19,309 bases of DNA from CAYHWW01 sp964360145 (GCA_964360145.1 CAYHWW010000048.1:1-19309); one strand, 5' to 3'. Shown: positions 1 to 7,647, numbered from the stretch's first letter. Notes: a model not told the origin generated them from the letters alone. Program-made: numbers and translations.

Positions 1-50
1 TTCGCACCCTGGGGGTTTTGCTGGTTGTCGCGGGGCTTGTGTTGCTCTAA
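1..50 (+). CDS. C-terminal end of a membrane protein (partial)
   Basis: Reading from base 3, the frame gives a 15-residue hydrophobic tail (RTLGVLLVVAGLVLL) ending in TAA at 48-50. The Gly-x-Leu-Leu-Val-x-x-Gly pattern resembles the last transmembrane helix of drug/metabolite-transporter (EamA/EmrE-like) proteins, but 15 residues cannot establish a family. The FKBP gene starts 36 bp downstream on the same strand, so co-transcription is possible. Confidence 0.4.
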   Translation, partial: RTLGVLLVVAGLVLL

Positions 51-86
51 CCTAAAAGCACATTTCTTAGAAAGGACAACACCACA

Positions 87-557
87 ATGAACATCAAAAC
101 GAAATTTCTCGCGTGCGCCGCAGCCACCCTGCTCGTTACCGCCGCTGCCTGCACTAAAAAAACCGACGACACGGCAGCGACGAGCGCCTCCGCTCCCGCC
201 GCTGATTCAACCCCACAGACAGGAGCCTCCGTGACATCCCTCAAAATAGAAGAACTGAAGGCCGGCACCGGCGCCGAGGCCATCGCTGGCAAAACCGTGA
301 AAGTGCACTACACGGGCTGGCTCACCGACGGCAAAAAATTCGATTCTTCAGTGGACCGCGGCCAACCCTTCGAGTTCTCGCTGGGCAAGGGCCACGTCAT
401 CAAGGGCTGGGACCAAGGGGTCGCCGGCATGAAAGTGGGCGGCAAGCGCAAGCTGACGATCCCCGCTGACCTCGGTTACGGCGCCGCGGGCGCTCAGGGT
501 GCCATTCCTCCCAATGCCACTCTAATATTCGAAGTCGAACTCCTAGGCGTCAACTAG
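87..557 (+). CDS. FKBP-type peptidyl-prolyl cis-trans isomerase, lipoprotein
   Basis: This 156-residue protein would catalyse cis-trans isomerisation of Xaa-Pro bonds and act as a folding helper in the cell envelope. The N-terminus is a lipoprotein-type signal (basic start, hydrophobic core, then ALA-ALA-ALA-Cys, Cys22), followed by a flexible Thr/Ser/Ala-rich linker to about residue 50. The rest is one FKBP domain: the VHYTGWLTDGKKFDSS strand, the FSLGKGHVIKGWDQG core, GMKVGGKRKLTIP and the C-terminal AIPPNATLIFEVELL, so the active-site aromatic and Ile/Trp residues are present. The start is supported by AAAGGA at 71-76. The lipidation site is an inference because the lipobox lacks Leu at -3. 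It would place the protein at a membrane in the periplasm. The domain assignment is secure; the client proteins are unknown. Confidence 0.93.
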   Translation: MNIKTKFLACAAATLLVTAAACTKKTDDTAATSASAPAADSTPQTGASVTSLKIEELKAGTGAEAIAGKTVKVHYTGWLTDGKKFDSSVDRGQPFEFSLGKGHVIKGWDQGVAGMKVGGKRKLTIPADLGYGAAGAQGAIPPNATLIFEVELLGVN

Positions 558-610
558 TAGGCTCGGTCTTTTGCCGGGGAGCTTCGTTGTCGTCGTCGTG
601 GCCTCCACGC

Positions 611-628
611 AGCGCACAGAAGTGCGCT
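611..628 (+). terminator. Possible weak terminator hairpin after the FKBP gene
   Basis: AGCGCAC and GTGCGCT form a perfect 7-bp GC-rich stem around an AGAA tetraloop, 54 bp after the FKBP stop codon. It is followed by only two further T residues, so it would be a weak intrinsic terminator or an mRNA 3'-end stabiliser. Confidence 0.4.
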
Positions 629-630
629 TT

Positions 631-748
631 GGTCGGCCACTTCCTCCTCCGCCTCGCTCCCCGACAAAAGCCCTTCGCCTAGCCAGAAATTTGGTTGGGT
701 CGCCAACTTCCTCCTCCGCCTCGCCATACGCCAAAAGCCCTTCGCCTA
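631..748. repeat. Degenerate tandem duplication, 67-bp period
   Basis: Two copies lie 67 bp apart. ACTTCCTCCTCCGCCTCGC occurs at 639-657 and 706-724. CAAAAGCCCTTCGCCTA occurs at 665-681 and 732-748. The segments between these blocks are diverged. A third, eroded start may follow (CGGTTGGGG near 759-767, compared with TTGGTTGGG at 691-699). The purine/pyrimidine bias is strong, with CTTCCTCCTCCGCC on the + strand. The element does not encode a plausible protein. Its function is unknown. Confidence 0.8.
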
Positions 749-784
749 ATCTTGGACTCGGTTGGGGAAAAGAAAAAAGTACTT

Positions 785-805
785 ACTTTATGCGTTGCAT
801 AAAGT
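785..805. promoter_or_regulatory. Perfect 9-bp inverted repeat, possible operator
   Basis: ACTTTATGC and GCATAAAGT flank a 3-nt GTT spacer. The site is 114 bp upstream of the thermonuclease-like gene. There is no T-tract on either side, so a protein-binding site fits better than a terminator. I see no second copy in the window. Confidence 0.4.
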
Positions 806-918
806 GCGCTGCGTTAAATGGAAAAAATTGAATCCTGACATAGTCGAGGTAGACAGCCTCGAATACCGCCGTTAGTTTTTCCCCGGGGATAGTTTTCACA
901 CACACTCTCGGGGGTCTC

Positions 919-1653
919 ATGATCAAGAGTTTTTTCTGTACGGCAGTATTCGTGCTCGCCGCGTGTTTTCAAGTCCACGCGCAAACCGTTACTTATGTCC
1001 GGGGTCACACCGTGCCCAATAGCCGTGGCGACGCGGTGGCTGACGGCGATACATTGAGAGTGCAACCGGACGATGGCGCCAACGGTGAAGAGCTGCGCAT
1101 CCGCATGATCGGCATGGATACACCGGAACTCCATCTGCCCGTGGCAGGACAAAGCCCGGTGGGCCAGGCCCCCTGGGGTCAGCAGGCTTCCGATGCCCTG
1201 GAAGCCATGGTGCCTGCCTACACCGAGGTCATCGTGGAAGTTCACGGCCTGGACCGCTACCGCCGCACTTTGGGGCGCATCTACCTCGCCTCAGACTGGA
1301 CCGACGTCAATTATGCCATGGTGCGCTCCGGCTGGGCCACCCCCTACATCTACTGCAGCGGCGTGACCTGTGCCCCGGGCTACCTGGAGCGCGAAAACGT
1401 CCAGTCCTACCTGGAAGCTTGTGATGCGGCGCGCAGCGAAGGTTTGGGCGTATTCAACCCCAACAGCTTCATGGATGAGCAGCCCTTTGAGTTCCGCCTG
1501 CGCATGCAGAATCGTACCCCAGATAAGCATGTGGGCGACTTTGGATCTCGCAAACTTTATCAACCCACGGAATACTCTCAGGTAGATGTCTGCCGCAGAA
1601 TCTTCTTCGATACCGAGAGCCATGCTGAAGCACTGGGCTTCTCTTCCTACTGA
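919..1653 (+). CDS. Secreted thermonuclease-like (SNase family) protein
   Basis: This 244-residue exported protein has a staphylococcal-nuclease domain, a Ca2+-dependent fold that cleaves DNA and RNA. The signal peptide covers residues 1-21 with a possible cut after VHA. An alternative is a lipobox LAAC at Cys16, which would make it a lipoprotein. The family signatures follow in order: VADGDTLRV (metal-binding Asp near 42), RIRMIGMDTPE (Arg62, Asp67 and Glu70, matching the catalytic Arg35, Asp40 and Glu43 of SNase), RYRRTLGRIY (Arg116, matching Arg87) and VNYAMVRSGWATPY. The catalytic set looks complete, so it is probably active. About 60 residues after the domain are unassigned. The ATG is preceded by a GGGGG run (909-914) as the only ribosome-binding candidate. 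The end overlaps the start of the M48 gene. A role in nucleic-acid scavenging would suit a predatory or saprophytic lifestyle, but that is inference. Confidence 0.88.
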   Translation: MIKSFFCTAVFVLAACFQVHAQTVTYVRGHTVPNSRGDAVADGDTLRVQPDDGANGEELRIRMIGMDTPELHLPVAGQSPVGQAPWGQQASDALEAMVPAYTEVIVEVHGLDRYRRTLGRIYLASDWTDVNYAMVRSGWATPYIYCSGVTCAPGYLERENVQSYLEACDAARSEGLGVFNPNSFMDEQPFEFRLRMQNRTPDKHVGDFGSRKLYQPTEYSQVDVCRRIFFDTESHAEALGFSSY

Positions 1654-2788
1654 CCCAGGGCAACACCCTGACGCCCCCCGCCTCCGTCGCTGGAGGCGGG
1701 GGCTGGCCTCCGCTGAACTCCTCACGTTGGTCGGCCTCACCTGGTGGCTTCTCCAAGGCAGCACCGAAGGCCAGGGGAAGAGCGCCTTCATCAGCGCCCA
1801 AGTGACCCTGGGTTTTGAGTCCCCGTGGGCCCAAGCCTTTGTCTTCGCCGCGGTCATCGCCATTTTCCATGGCCTTGCATCCTTTCCCTTCTCTTTTGCG
1901 AGGGGGTTCGTGCTGGAACACCGCTTCGGCATGAGCAAACAAACCATGGATGAGTGGTTTACGGATGCCGTGAAGGGGTTTCTCCTCGCGGTGGCACTGG
2001 GCTCCCTTGTGCTCTCCGTGCTCATGCTCTGCCTCTTGCGCGGCGGCGCCGCATGGTGGGTGGGCATGGCCTTTTTCCAAGCAGGGCTTGCCGTCATCCT
2101 TGCCCGCATCGCCCCCCAGATTCTGATCCCTCTCTTTTTCAAGATGAAGCTCACCAGCAGGGATGATCTCGCCACACGTCTCAAAAGTCTGGCGGAAAAG
2201 GAAGGCGTGCCCCTCCTTGGTTTATTCGAAATCAATTTCTCTCGACGCACCACTGCGGCAAACGCCGCCGTGGTGGGCTTGGGCCGCACCCGCCGCGCTC
2301 TCATCGGCGACACCATGCTCAAAGACTACGAGCTCGACGAAGTGGAGTTCGTGCTCGCCCACGAGCTTGCCCATCACAAGTACCACGACATCTGGACTGG
2401 CATCGCCGTGGCGGCACTCCTCGGCGCGGCATCCTGGGGACTCACCCACATCCTGCTCTCCTCACTCGGCACCGAAGCCACCGCCCCCTTCCCACCGGTG
2501 CCGGGCACGCCGGAGAGCTTCAACCCCCTTGTGCTCCACTGGATCGCCGTGAGCACTGCTGCCTGGGGCATCCTCTTCGCGCCGCTGGAACGCTGGATGT
2601 CGCGGGCCATGGAGCGCCGTGCGGACGCTTTCGCGGCGAGGGCCACGGGCAATGCCAACGCGGGGGCCCGGGCCTTCCGCAAACTCGGGAAACAGAATAA
2701 GGCCGTGTTTCACCCGCCGTTGTGGGAACGCATGGTGCTCCACACCCATCCTTGCTTGGCGGAGCGCATCGCTCGCCTGGGCGGATGA
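1622..2788 (+). CDS. Ste24-type M48 zinc metalloprotease, integral membrane
   Basis: This is a multi-pass membrane metallopeptidase of the M48 (Ste24/HtpX) family, about 388 residues from the chosen ATG. N-terminal hydrophobic helices (ELLTLVGLTWWLL, AQAFVFAAVIAIFHGLASF, FLLAVALGSLVLSVLMLCLL and the following WWVGMAFFQAGLAVILARI) precede the catalytic part. The zinc motif HELAH (residues 247-251), inside VEFVLAHELAHHKYHDIW, is followed by two more helices and the third-ligand segment ERRADAFA. The frame is also open to an ATG at 1586, which adds 12 residues. Neither start has a good ribosome-binding site, and both overlap the nuclease gene, so translational coupling is likely. The closing LAERIARL is typical of the family. 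In bacteria these proteases act in membrane-protein quality control or peptide processing; the substrate here is unknown. Confidence 0.9.
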   Translation: MLKHWASLPTDPGQHPDAPRLRRWRRGLASAELLTLVGLTWWLLQGSTEGQGKSAFISAQVTLGFESPWAQAFVFAAVIAIFHGLASFPFSFARGFVLEHRFGMSKQTMDEWFTDAVKGFLLAVALGSLVLSVLMLCLLRGGAAWWVGMAFFQAGLAVILARIAPQILIPLFFKMKLTSRDDLATRLKSLAEKEGVPLLGLFEINFSRRTTAANAAVVGLGRTRRALIGDTMLKDYELDEVEFVLAHELAHHKYHDIWTGIAVAALLGAASWGLTHILLSSLGTEATAPFPPVPGTPESFNPLVLHWIAVSTAAWGILFAPLERWMSRAMERRADAFAARATGNANAGARAFRKLGKQNKAVFHPPLWERMVLHTHPCLAERIARLGG

Positions 2789-2792
2789 GCCG

Positions 2793-3509
2793 TTGCCCAT
2801 TCTCTTCTTCCCAGACCCCGAAGCCGAGGCAAGCCCCGAGGGCATCGTTGGCGTGGGGGGGGATCTGGAAACAGAAACGCTGCTCCAGGCCTACTCCCAG
2901 GGGATCTTCCCCTGGCCCGTGAATGTGCCCGATGTGAAAGACCCCGTCCTCGCGTGGTTCTGCCCGCCGGAACGAGCCATCCTGGAGTTCAGCGCATTGC
3001 ATGTGCCTCGCTCTCTTGCAAAGGCACGGAAAAAGGCCGAAAAAGAAGGTTGGCGCTTCACCGTGGATCAGTGCTTCCCGGAAGTCATCGAAGCCTGCGC
3101 CGAGCCGCGGCCCGACCTTGAAGAACCCAGCGGCCTCCAGGGCACCTGGATCACGCCACAGATGAAAGAGGCCTACAAGATTCTATGGAAGAAAGGCCAC
3201 GCCCACAGCGTGGAAGTCTGGGCTCCGACAGACGACGGCAAACACCATGAGTTGGTGGGTGGGCTTTACGGCACCTGCGTCGCCGGCGTCTTCGCCGGTG
3301 AAAGCATGTTTCACCGGCGGGACAACGCCTCAAAGTTTGCCGTTCTCCACCTCGTCGGTCTCTTGCGGAAACAGGGCCTCAGCTGGATCGACATCCAGGT
3401 CATGACGGATCACTTCGAAGCGCTCGGGGCCCACACGCTGTCGCGAAAAGAGTTTCTGAAACTCCTCCACGCAGAGCAGAAGCTGGCACGCTCCTGCCCC
3501 CTGCGCTAA
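2793..3509 (+). CDS. aat: Leucyl/phenylalanyl-tRNA--protein transferase
   Basis: Aat transfers Leu or Phe from aminoacyl-tRNA to proteins that begin with Lys or Arg, turning them into N-degrons for ClpS-ClpAP. The family blocks are clear: GVGGDLETETLLQAYSQGIFPWP near the N-terminus, WITPQMKEAY in the middle, and the GGLYGTCVAGVFAGESMFHRRDNASK core followed by DIQVMTDHFEALGAHTLSRKEFL. The frame runs upstream into the M48 gene, but that part only translates M48 sequence in another frame. A TTG at 2793, 4 bp after the M48 stop codon, starts the protein at LPILFFPDPE, where the family normally begins, and gives 238 residues, close to the usual length. Start by re-initiation after M48 is likely. 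The stop codon overlaps by 4 bp the convergent ATPase gene. clpA and clpS lie just beyond that gene. Confidence 0.94.
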   Translation: MPILFFPDPEAEASPEGIVGVGGDLETETLLQAYSQGIFPWPVNVPDVKDPVLAWFCPPERAILEFSALHVPRSLAKARKKAEKEGWRFTVDQCFPEVIEACAEPRPDLEEPSGLQGTWITPQMKEAYKILWKKGHAHSVEVWAPTDDGKHHELVGGLYGTCVAGVFAGESMFHRRDNASKFAVLHLVGLLRKQGLSWIDIQVMTDHFEALGAHTLSRKEFLKLLHAEQKLARSCPLR

Positions 3510-4885
3510 CGAAAAACGTCCTTCTCATTTCCGGTGTCTGGATCTTCCACTTGTCCTGGATAGGGATGCGGGAAATCATCCGCCCACAGAAAGTCGTGTA
3601 AAGTGAGCCCCAGCAGCCGCTCCGACTGGAACTCCGAGTGGCTGACCACTGTCAGCTTTTTATCACCAATGCGCTTTAGATAAGGCGCAAACTCCGGCGC
3701 GCTGGCGGAACCACGCTTGACCTCATAGAGCCGTCTCCTCGCCGTCACAAAATCAATCTCCCGGTCATCTCCCGCCAATGCGTAGGCTAGTGAGAGCGGG
3801 TCCTCATCACCACGGATGCATTGCCGCCGCACCAACTCCTGGGCCACGAGCCACTCGACCCACACCCCTTGCCGCGCCGCTGAAAGCGACTCGAAATCGT
3901 GGATCGAGGATAAACCTTCCGAGGAAAAAGCTAAAGCCACGGCGAGGTTGATGAAGTGAAACTTGCATGGTTTCCGCTGGAGAGGCACCTCGCGCTCGAA
4001 ATCCCACGCCATGGCGGGGACCACGCAAAGGAGATCGCTGAGTTTCTCAACGTACTCGGCAGCGATGGTGTTATTGGACAATCCTGCCTTCTTCGCCAAG
4101 CCCAAATAGCCAAGCCTGGAGCCGCCCTGCTGCAAGATGGTCCGCAGCGTGGAGAGCACGAATGGCCTCGCCCTCCCGCTGGTGAGCATCTCGCCCAATA
4201 CCCAGTCTCGCATGATCTCGAAGAAGTACTCTGGCACGCGCTCAAACTGCCACAGCTCCCTCGCTGCAATGGGGGAGCCACCGGAAAGCAGGTATGCGAT
4301 CCAAGTCTTGTCCCCCAATGAACGATGGGCTTGTTCATAAAAGTCCTTGTATGAAATGCCCGTGAATATAAAATCGGTTCGGGGCAAACGCCCTTTCCGA
4401 CCTGGGAGACGCTCGGTACCCCGCCGCAGATCCTGGGCGCTGGACCCCGTGGTCACTACCAGCACGTTCTTTAAAACACCTCGATCCGCGAGACGTTTTA
4501 AAACTTTTTCCCACCCCTTCACCGCGGAAATTTCGTCAATGAACAAGCGGCGCACCGCTGATTTCGCGGAAAAACTATCGAGCAGGAGGAGGATCTCCGC
4601 TTCAAGCTCATCATGCGACGCAAGGTAATCCCCATTGAGGAAATACGCGCTGCCTTTGCCAAAATCTTCCAGCGTATCTCGAAGGGCTAACTCCAACCAC
4701 GTTGACTTGCCATACTGGCGGGGACCACGAATGGTGATGATGCCCGGTTCCCTGGGCAGTTCATCCAAGCCAAAACGAAAACGGAACGTCATCGATTGGC
4801 CTTCATACTCCACGATCTTGGGCCAAAGGTCCTCACGATCGATCTTGCCCTGGGAAAAAAGCCTATTTCTACTATTAACGTCCAT
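3506..4885 (-). CDS. AAA+ ATPase with C-terminal DUF4143 domain
   Basis: This 459-residue protein belongs to the widespread ATPase group with an N-terminal AAA domain and a C-terminal DUF4143 nuclease-like domain. Walker A is GPRQYGKST (residues 54-62), Walker B RRLFIDEIS (112-120), and a sensor segment VLVVTTGSSA follows near 141-150. A winged-helix-like stretch (LGYLGLAKKAGLSNNTIAAEYVEKL) lies in the middle. The C-terminus has a PD-(D/E)xK-like arrangement: EID (Asp378), then YEVK (Glu388, Lys390). The function of this family is poorly understood. An open frame reaches a TTG at 4921, but ATG 4885 is preferred because a TATACT box lies 12 nt before it. Base composition is somewhat lower in GC than clpA or aat, consistent with acquisition. 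It is 50 bp downstream of clpA on the same strand and may be partly co-transcribed. Confidence 0.85.
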   Translation of the reverse strand: MDVNSRNRLFSQGKIDREDLWPKIVEYEGQSMTFRFRFGLDELPREPGIITIRGPRQYGKSTWLELALRDTLEDFGKGSAYFLNGDYLASHDELEAEILLLLDSFSAKSAVRRLFIDEISAVKGWEKVLKRLADRGVLKNVLVVTTGSSAQDLRRGTERLPGRKGRLPRTDFIFTGISYKDFYEQAHRSLGDKTWIAYLLSGGSPIAARELWQFERVPEYFFEIMRDWVLGEMLTSGRARPFVLSTLRTILQQGGSRLGYLGLAKKAGLSNNTIAAEYVEKLSDLLCVVPAMAWDFEREVPLQRKPCKFHFINLAVALAFSSEGLSSIHDFESLSAARQGVWVEWLVAQELVRRQCIRGDEDPLSLAYALAGDDREIDFVTARRRLYEVKRGSASAPEFAPYLKRIGDKKLTVVSHSEFQSERLLGLTLHDFLWADDFPHPYPGQVEDPDTGNEKDVFR

Positions 4886-4897
4886 AACGTTAATAGT
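4871..4897 (-). promoter_or_regulatory. Perfect 11-bp inverted repeat around the ATPase start codon
   Basis: ACTATTAACGT (4871-4881) and ACGTTAATAGT (4887-4897) are separated by 5 bp. On the - strand the ATG (4885-4883) lies in that 5-nt loop. A third half-site, ACGTTAAT, occurs at 4911-4918. A -10-like TATACT (4903-4898) sits just upstream, with a poor TTCTTT 17 bp before it. This could be an autoregulatory operator at the transcription start, or an RNA hairpin holding the start codon in its loop. Confidence 0.6.
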
Positions 4898-4935
4898 AGT
4901 ATAGTCCCGGACGTTAATCAAAAGAATCCAACAGC

Positions 4936-7296
4936 CTACTTCTCGCGCCCGGACCCCACGGTGACCGCGGTTTTCTTCGAACCCTTGCCACCCTTTGCCG
5001 AAGGCTTGGGCGTCGCGGGCCGCGGCTTGAAGACGAAGTGCAATTCGTCATCGCGCACCGTGATCTTCACGGTGCCTCCGTGCTCCAGCTTGCCAAAGAG
5101 GATTTCGCCAGCCAAGGGCTTCTTCACCTTGTCTTGGAGTAAGCGCGCCATGGGCCTCGCGCCGAGGTTGCGATCATAGCCGCGCTTCGCGAGCCACTCC
5201 CGGGCCTCGGGCAGGACTTCCATATCCACGTCCTTGGCGAGCAGCTGGGTTTCCAGCTCCACGATGAGTTTGCCCAAGACTTCGTTGACCACATGGCTTT
5301 GCAGCGCATTGAAGTACACGATGGCATCCAGGCGATTTCTGAACTCAGGGGTGAACGTACGCTCCACCTCTTTATTGGGTCTCGCCTTGCCGCTATCGCT
5401 GCCCGACAACCCCAGGGAGGGTTTGTCGATTTCGCGGGAACCCACGTTGCTCGTCATGATGATGACCGCGTTGCGGAAATCCGCCTTGCGTCCGTTGTTA
5501 TCCGTCAGTGTGCCGTAGTCCATGACCTGCAAAAGGATATTCCATATATCGGGGTGAGCCTTCTCAATTTCGTCCAGCAGGATGACGCAATGGGGGTTCT
5601 TGATCACTGCTTCCGTGAGCAAGCCCTCTTGTTCAAAGCCCACATACCCGGGAGGAGCGCCAATGAGGCGAGAGATCGTGTGCTTCTCCATGTACTCGCT
5701 CATATCGAGGCGCGTGAGGGGCACGCCCATGCTGCGGGCGAGCTGCTTACACAGCTCGGTTTTACCCACGCCGGTGGGACCGCAGAACAGGAAGGAACCC
5801 ACGGGTTTTTCGCCGCTGCGCAAGCCCGAGCGGGCAAGCCTGATGGCGGACACCACGGCATCGATGGCCTCGTCCTGACCGAAAATCACCATCTTCAAAT
5901 CCCGTTCGATGGCGGAGAGGCGCTCTTTCTGGCTGACGCTCACGGTCTTGGCGGGAACGCGCGCGATCTTCGCCACGAGCTCTTCGATGGCCCTGCGATC
6001 GATGGTCTTAGGCTTGTTGCCACTGCCCTTCACCGACCGCGCCAATCGCGCCACCGCACCGGCCTCATCGATGACGTCGATGGCCTTATCGGGCAAGAAC
6101 CGGTCATTGATGTGCTTAGCGGAGAGCTCCACCGCGGCCCTGAGGGCCTCGGCGGTGTACGTCACGCCGTGGTGCTCTTCGAACTTGGACTTCAAGCCCT
6201 TCAAGATGCCGAGAGCCTCTTCTTGAGTGGGCTCAGGCACGTCCACCTTCTGGAACCGCCGCGCCAACGCGGAGTCCTTCTCGAAGATGGTGCGGTATTC
6301 TTTATAAGTGGTGGAACCCATGACCTTCACTTCGCCTTGGGTGAGCAGGGGTTTGAGCAAATTAGCGCCGTCCATGGAGCCGCCGGCCACCGAGCCCGCG
6401 CCCACGATGGTGTGCACCTCGTCGATGAAGAGAATGGTGTTGGGCTTCTTTTTCATCACGGAGATCAGGGCCTTCACGCGCCCCTCGAAATCCCCGCGGA
6501 ACTTAGTGCCCGCCAGCATGCTGCCCACATCGAGCGAGTAGACGATGCAGTCTTTCAGCAGCGAGGGAATCTCGCCGTTCACGATGCGGAGGGCGAGGCC
6601 TTCGGCCAATGCTGTTTTCCCCACGCCAGCTTCCCCCACCAGGAGCGGGTTATTTTTCCGCCTCCGGCAGAGCACCTGCACCACGCGTTCCATCTCGCTG
6701 GCCCGGCCGATGAGGGGGTCGATCTTTCCCTGCTTGGCACGCTCATTCAAATTGGTGATGAAATCCGTGGCGGAACTTTCCTTCTGCTGCGCTTCGCCGC
6801 TGGGGCCTCCGGCCCCTGGGCTGGGGCCGCTCTCCTCAAGGTCGTGGGGCATGGCCTTGTCCAAAGCCCGCGTGTTGGCGCCATGGCTGATGAAGCTCAG
6901 CACGTCGAGGCGGGAGACACCGTATTTAGTGAGGAGATGAAGCGCTTCGCTCTCCTTGGCTTGGAAAAGCGCCACGAGAAGGTCCAGGGGTTGGATCTCT
7001 TCTTTACCTGACGACTGAACCTGAAAGAGCGCCCGTTGGATGAGGCGCTGCACGCCCAGGGTGGCCACCGGTGGCGAGCTCGCGTTGTGGACCCGCGGCA
7101 CATTGGCCTCGAGATGCTTCTCCAGATCGCGTTTGAAGTGCCCGGGCTTCCCGCCGCAAGACTCCAAAGCTTCCTCCACCGCGCCATTGTCCAGCAGACT
7201 GAAGAAAATATGCTCGATGGTGAAATACTCATGCTGCATCTTCGCAGCGAAATTCATAGCTCTGCCAATGACTTCTTCCGTGGCTTTTCCGATCAT
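4936..7296 (-). CDS. clpA: ATP-dependent Clp protease ATP-binding subunit ClpA
   Basis: ClpA is the hexameric unfoldase that feeds substrates to ClpP and receives N-degron substrates from ClpS. The 786-residue protein has the Clp N-domain (1-140), a Gly/Pro/Ser-rich linker (about 154-176), D1 with Walker A GEAGVGKT (221-228) and Walker B ILFIDEVH, and D2 with Walker A GPTGVGKT (506-513) and Walker B VILLDEIE. No long coiled-coil middle domain is present, which separates ClpA from ClpB and ClpC. SLGL at 627-630, just before the FTPEFRNR segment, matches the position of the IGL/IGF loop that docks to ClpP. The C-terminus is a Lys/Pro/Gly-rich tail of about 30 residues. Its ATG overlaps the clpS stop codon (ATGA), so translation is probably coupled. 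clpP is not in the window. Confidence 0.97.
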   Translation of the reverse strand: MIGKATEEVIGRAMNFAAKMQHEYFTIEHIFFSLLDNGAVEEALESCGGKPGHFKRDLEKHLEANVPRVHNASSPPVATLGVQRLIQRALFQVQSSGKEEIQPLDLLVALFQAKESEALHLLTKYGVSRLDVLSFISHGANTRALDKAMPHDLEESGPSPGAGGPSGEAQQKESSATDFITNLNERAKQGKIDPLIGRASEMERVVQVLCRRRKNNPLLVGEAGVGKTALAEGLALRIVNGEIPSLLKDCIVYSLDVGSMLAGTKFRGDFEGRVKALISVMKKKPNTILFIDEVHTIVGAGSVAGGSMDGANLLKPLLTQGEVKVMGSTTYKEYRTIFEKDSALARRFQKVDVPEPTQEEALGILKGLKSKFEEHHGVTYTAEALRAAVELSAKHINDRFLPDKAIDVIDEAGAVARLARSVKGSGNKPKTIDRRAIEELVAKIARVPAKTVSVSQKERLSAIERDLKMVIFGQDEAIDAVVSAIRLARSGLRSGEKPVGSFLFCGPTGVGKTELCKQLARSMGVPLTRLDMSEYMEKHTISRLIGAPPGYVGFEQEGLLTEAVIKNPHCVILLDEIEKAHPDIWNILLQVMDYGTLTDNNGRKADFRNAVIIMTSNVGSREIDKPSLGLSGSDSGKARPNKEVERTFTPEFRNRLDAIVYFNALQSHVVNEVLGKLIVELETQLLAKDVDMEVLPEAREWLAKRGYDRNLGARPMARLLQDKVKKPLAGEILFGKLEHGGTVKITVRDDELHFVFKPRPATPKPSAKGGKGSKKTAVTVGSGREK

Positions 7297-7643
7297 ACTG
7301 GCTCCATGCTACATTTCAGTGGACACCCGCTGTAGCGGGCGTATTCATGCACCTGCGCGACCTTGGTCTCGGCTATCTCGAAGGTGTAGACACCGCATAC
7401 CCCTCTTCCTTGCTCGTGCACTGCGAGCATGATTTGGACTGCTTCTTCCTCTGTCTTCGCGAAGAAGCGCTTCAAGACATCCACGACGAAGTCCATGCTC
7501 GTGTAGTCATCGTTGTGCATAATGACTTTGTATTTGCGAGGAACTGCAACATCGGGCGGACCCTCCTGGACCGCGACGTCGGCGTCTGTGTCGCTCTCGG
7601 GCAACGAAGGCACCATATCTGTGGCTAGAATATCACGCGCCAT
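7293..7643 (-). CDS. clpS: ClpS, N-degron adaptor of ClpAP
   Basis: ClpS binds proteins with N-terminal Leu, Phe, Tyr or Trp and hands them to ClpA. The 116-residue protein has an acidic, flexible N-terminal extension (to about residue 35) followed by the conserved core: YKVIMHNDDYTSMDFVVDVL with the Asn-Asp-Asp pocket residues that hold the N-terminal amine, and VHEQGRGVCGVYTFEIAETK with the conserved His. The extension engages the ClpA pore in the known system. A promoter-like pair, TGGACA (7677-7672) and TATTCT (7653-7648) with an 18-bp spacer, lies directly before the ATG. No Shine-Dalgarno sequence is visible, so the mRNA may be leaderless, or Met10 (7616) could be the start. It forms an operon with clpA (4-bp overlap). 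Confidence 0.96.
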   Translation of the reverse strand: MARDILATDMVPSLPESDTDADVAVQEGPPDVAVPRKYKVIMHNDDYTSMDFVVDVLKRFFAKTEEEAVQIMLAVHEQGRGVCGVYTFEIAETKVAQVHEYARYSGCPLKCSMEPV

Positions 7644-7647
7644 ACAG

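Larger units (their letters stand above)
558..918. other. Gene-free 361-bp gap with repeats and palindromes
   Basis: No convincing gene lies here. The short frames that cross it on both strands are low-complexity (runs of Val, Ser/Pro/Leu) and lack ribosome-binding sites. The gap holds a GC-rich hairpin (611-628), a degenerate 67-bp tandem duplication (631-748), a perfect 9-bp inverted repeat (785-805) and a smaller inverted repeat, TCGAGG/CCTCGA (844-862). A/T-rich sequence near 770-835 may contain promoter elements for the downstream nuclease gene, but no clear -35/-10 pair was found. Confidence 0.7.

Noticed and set aside
571..831. 86-codon frame through the tandem repeat
   Set aside because: Low-complexity Val/Ser/Pro/Leu sequence generated by the repeat, with no ribosome-binding site.
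1291..2322. 343-codon - strand frame across the nuclease and M48 genes
   Set aside because: It overlaps two clearly assigned genes and is Arg/Ser/Pro-rich with no motif.
2619..2792. N-terminal extension of the aat frame
   Set aside because: These codons lie inside the M48 gene in another frame and do not resemble Aat; the TTG at 2793 fits the family start.
3294..3318. Perfect 10-bp inverted repeat (GCCGGTGAAA / TTTCACCGGC) within aat
   Set aside because: It coincides with the codons of the invariant GESMFHR motif, so protein constraint can account for it; there is no second copy.
4886..4921. N-terminal extension of the DUF4143 ATPase from a TTG
   Set aside because: A rare start with no ribosome-binding site, covering the putative -10 box and operator; ATG 4885 is more plausible, though not proven.
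5293..7011. 572-codon open frame antisense to clpA
   Set aside because: It mirrors a highly conserved clpA, has no family motif and is His/Gly/Arg-rich in the way expected of an antisense shadow in GC-rich DNA.
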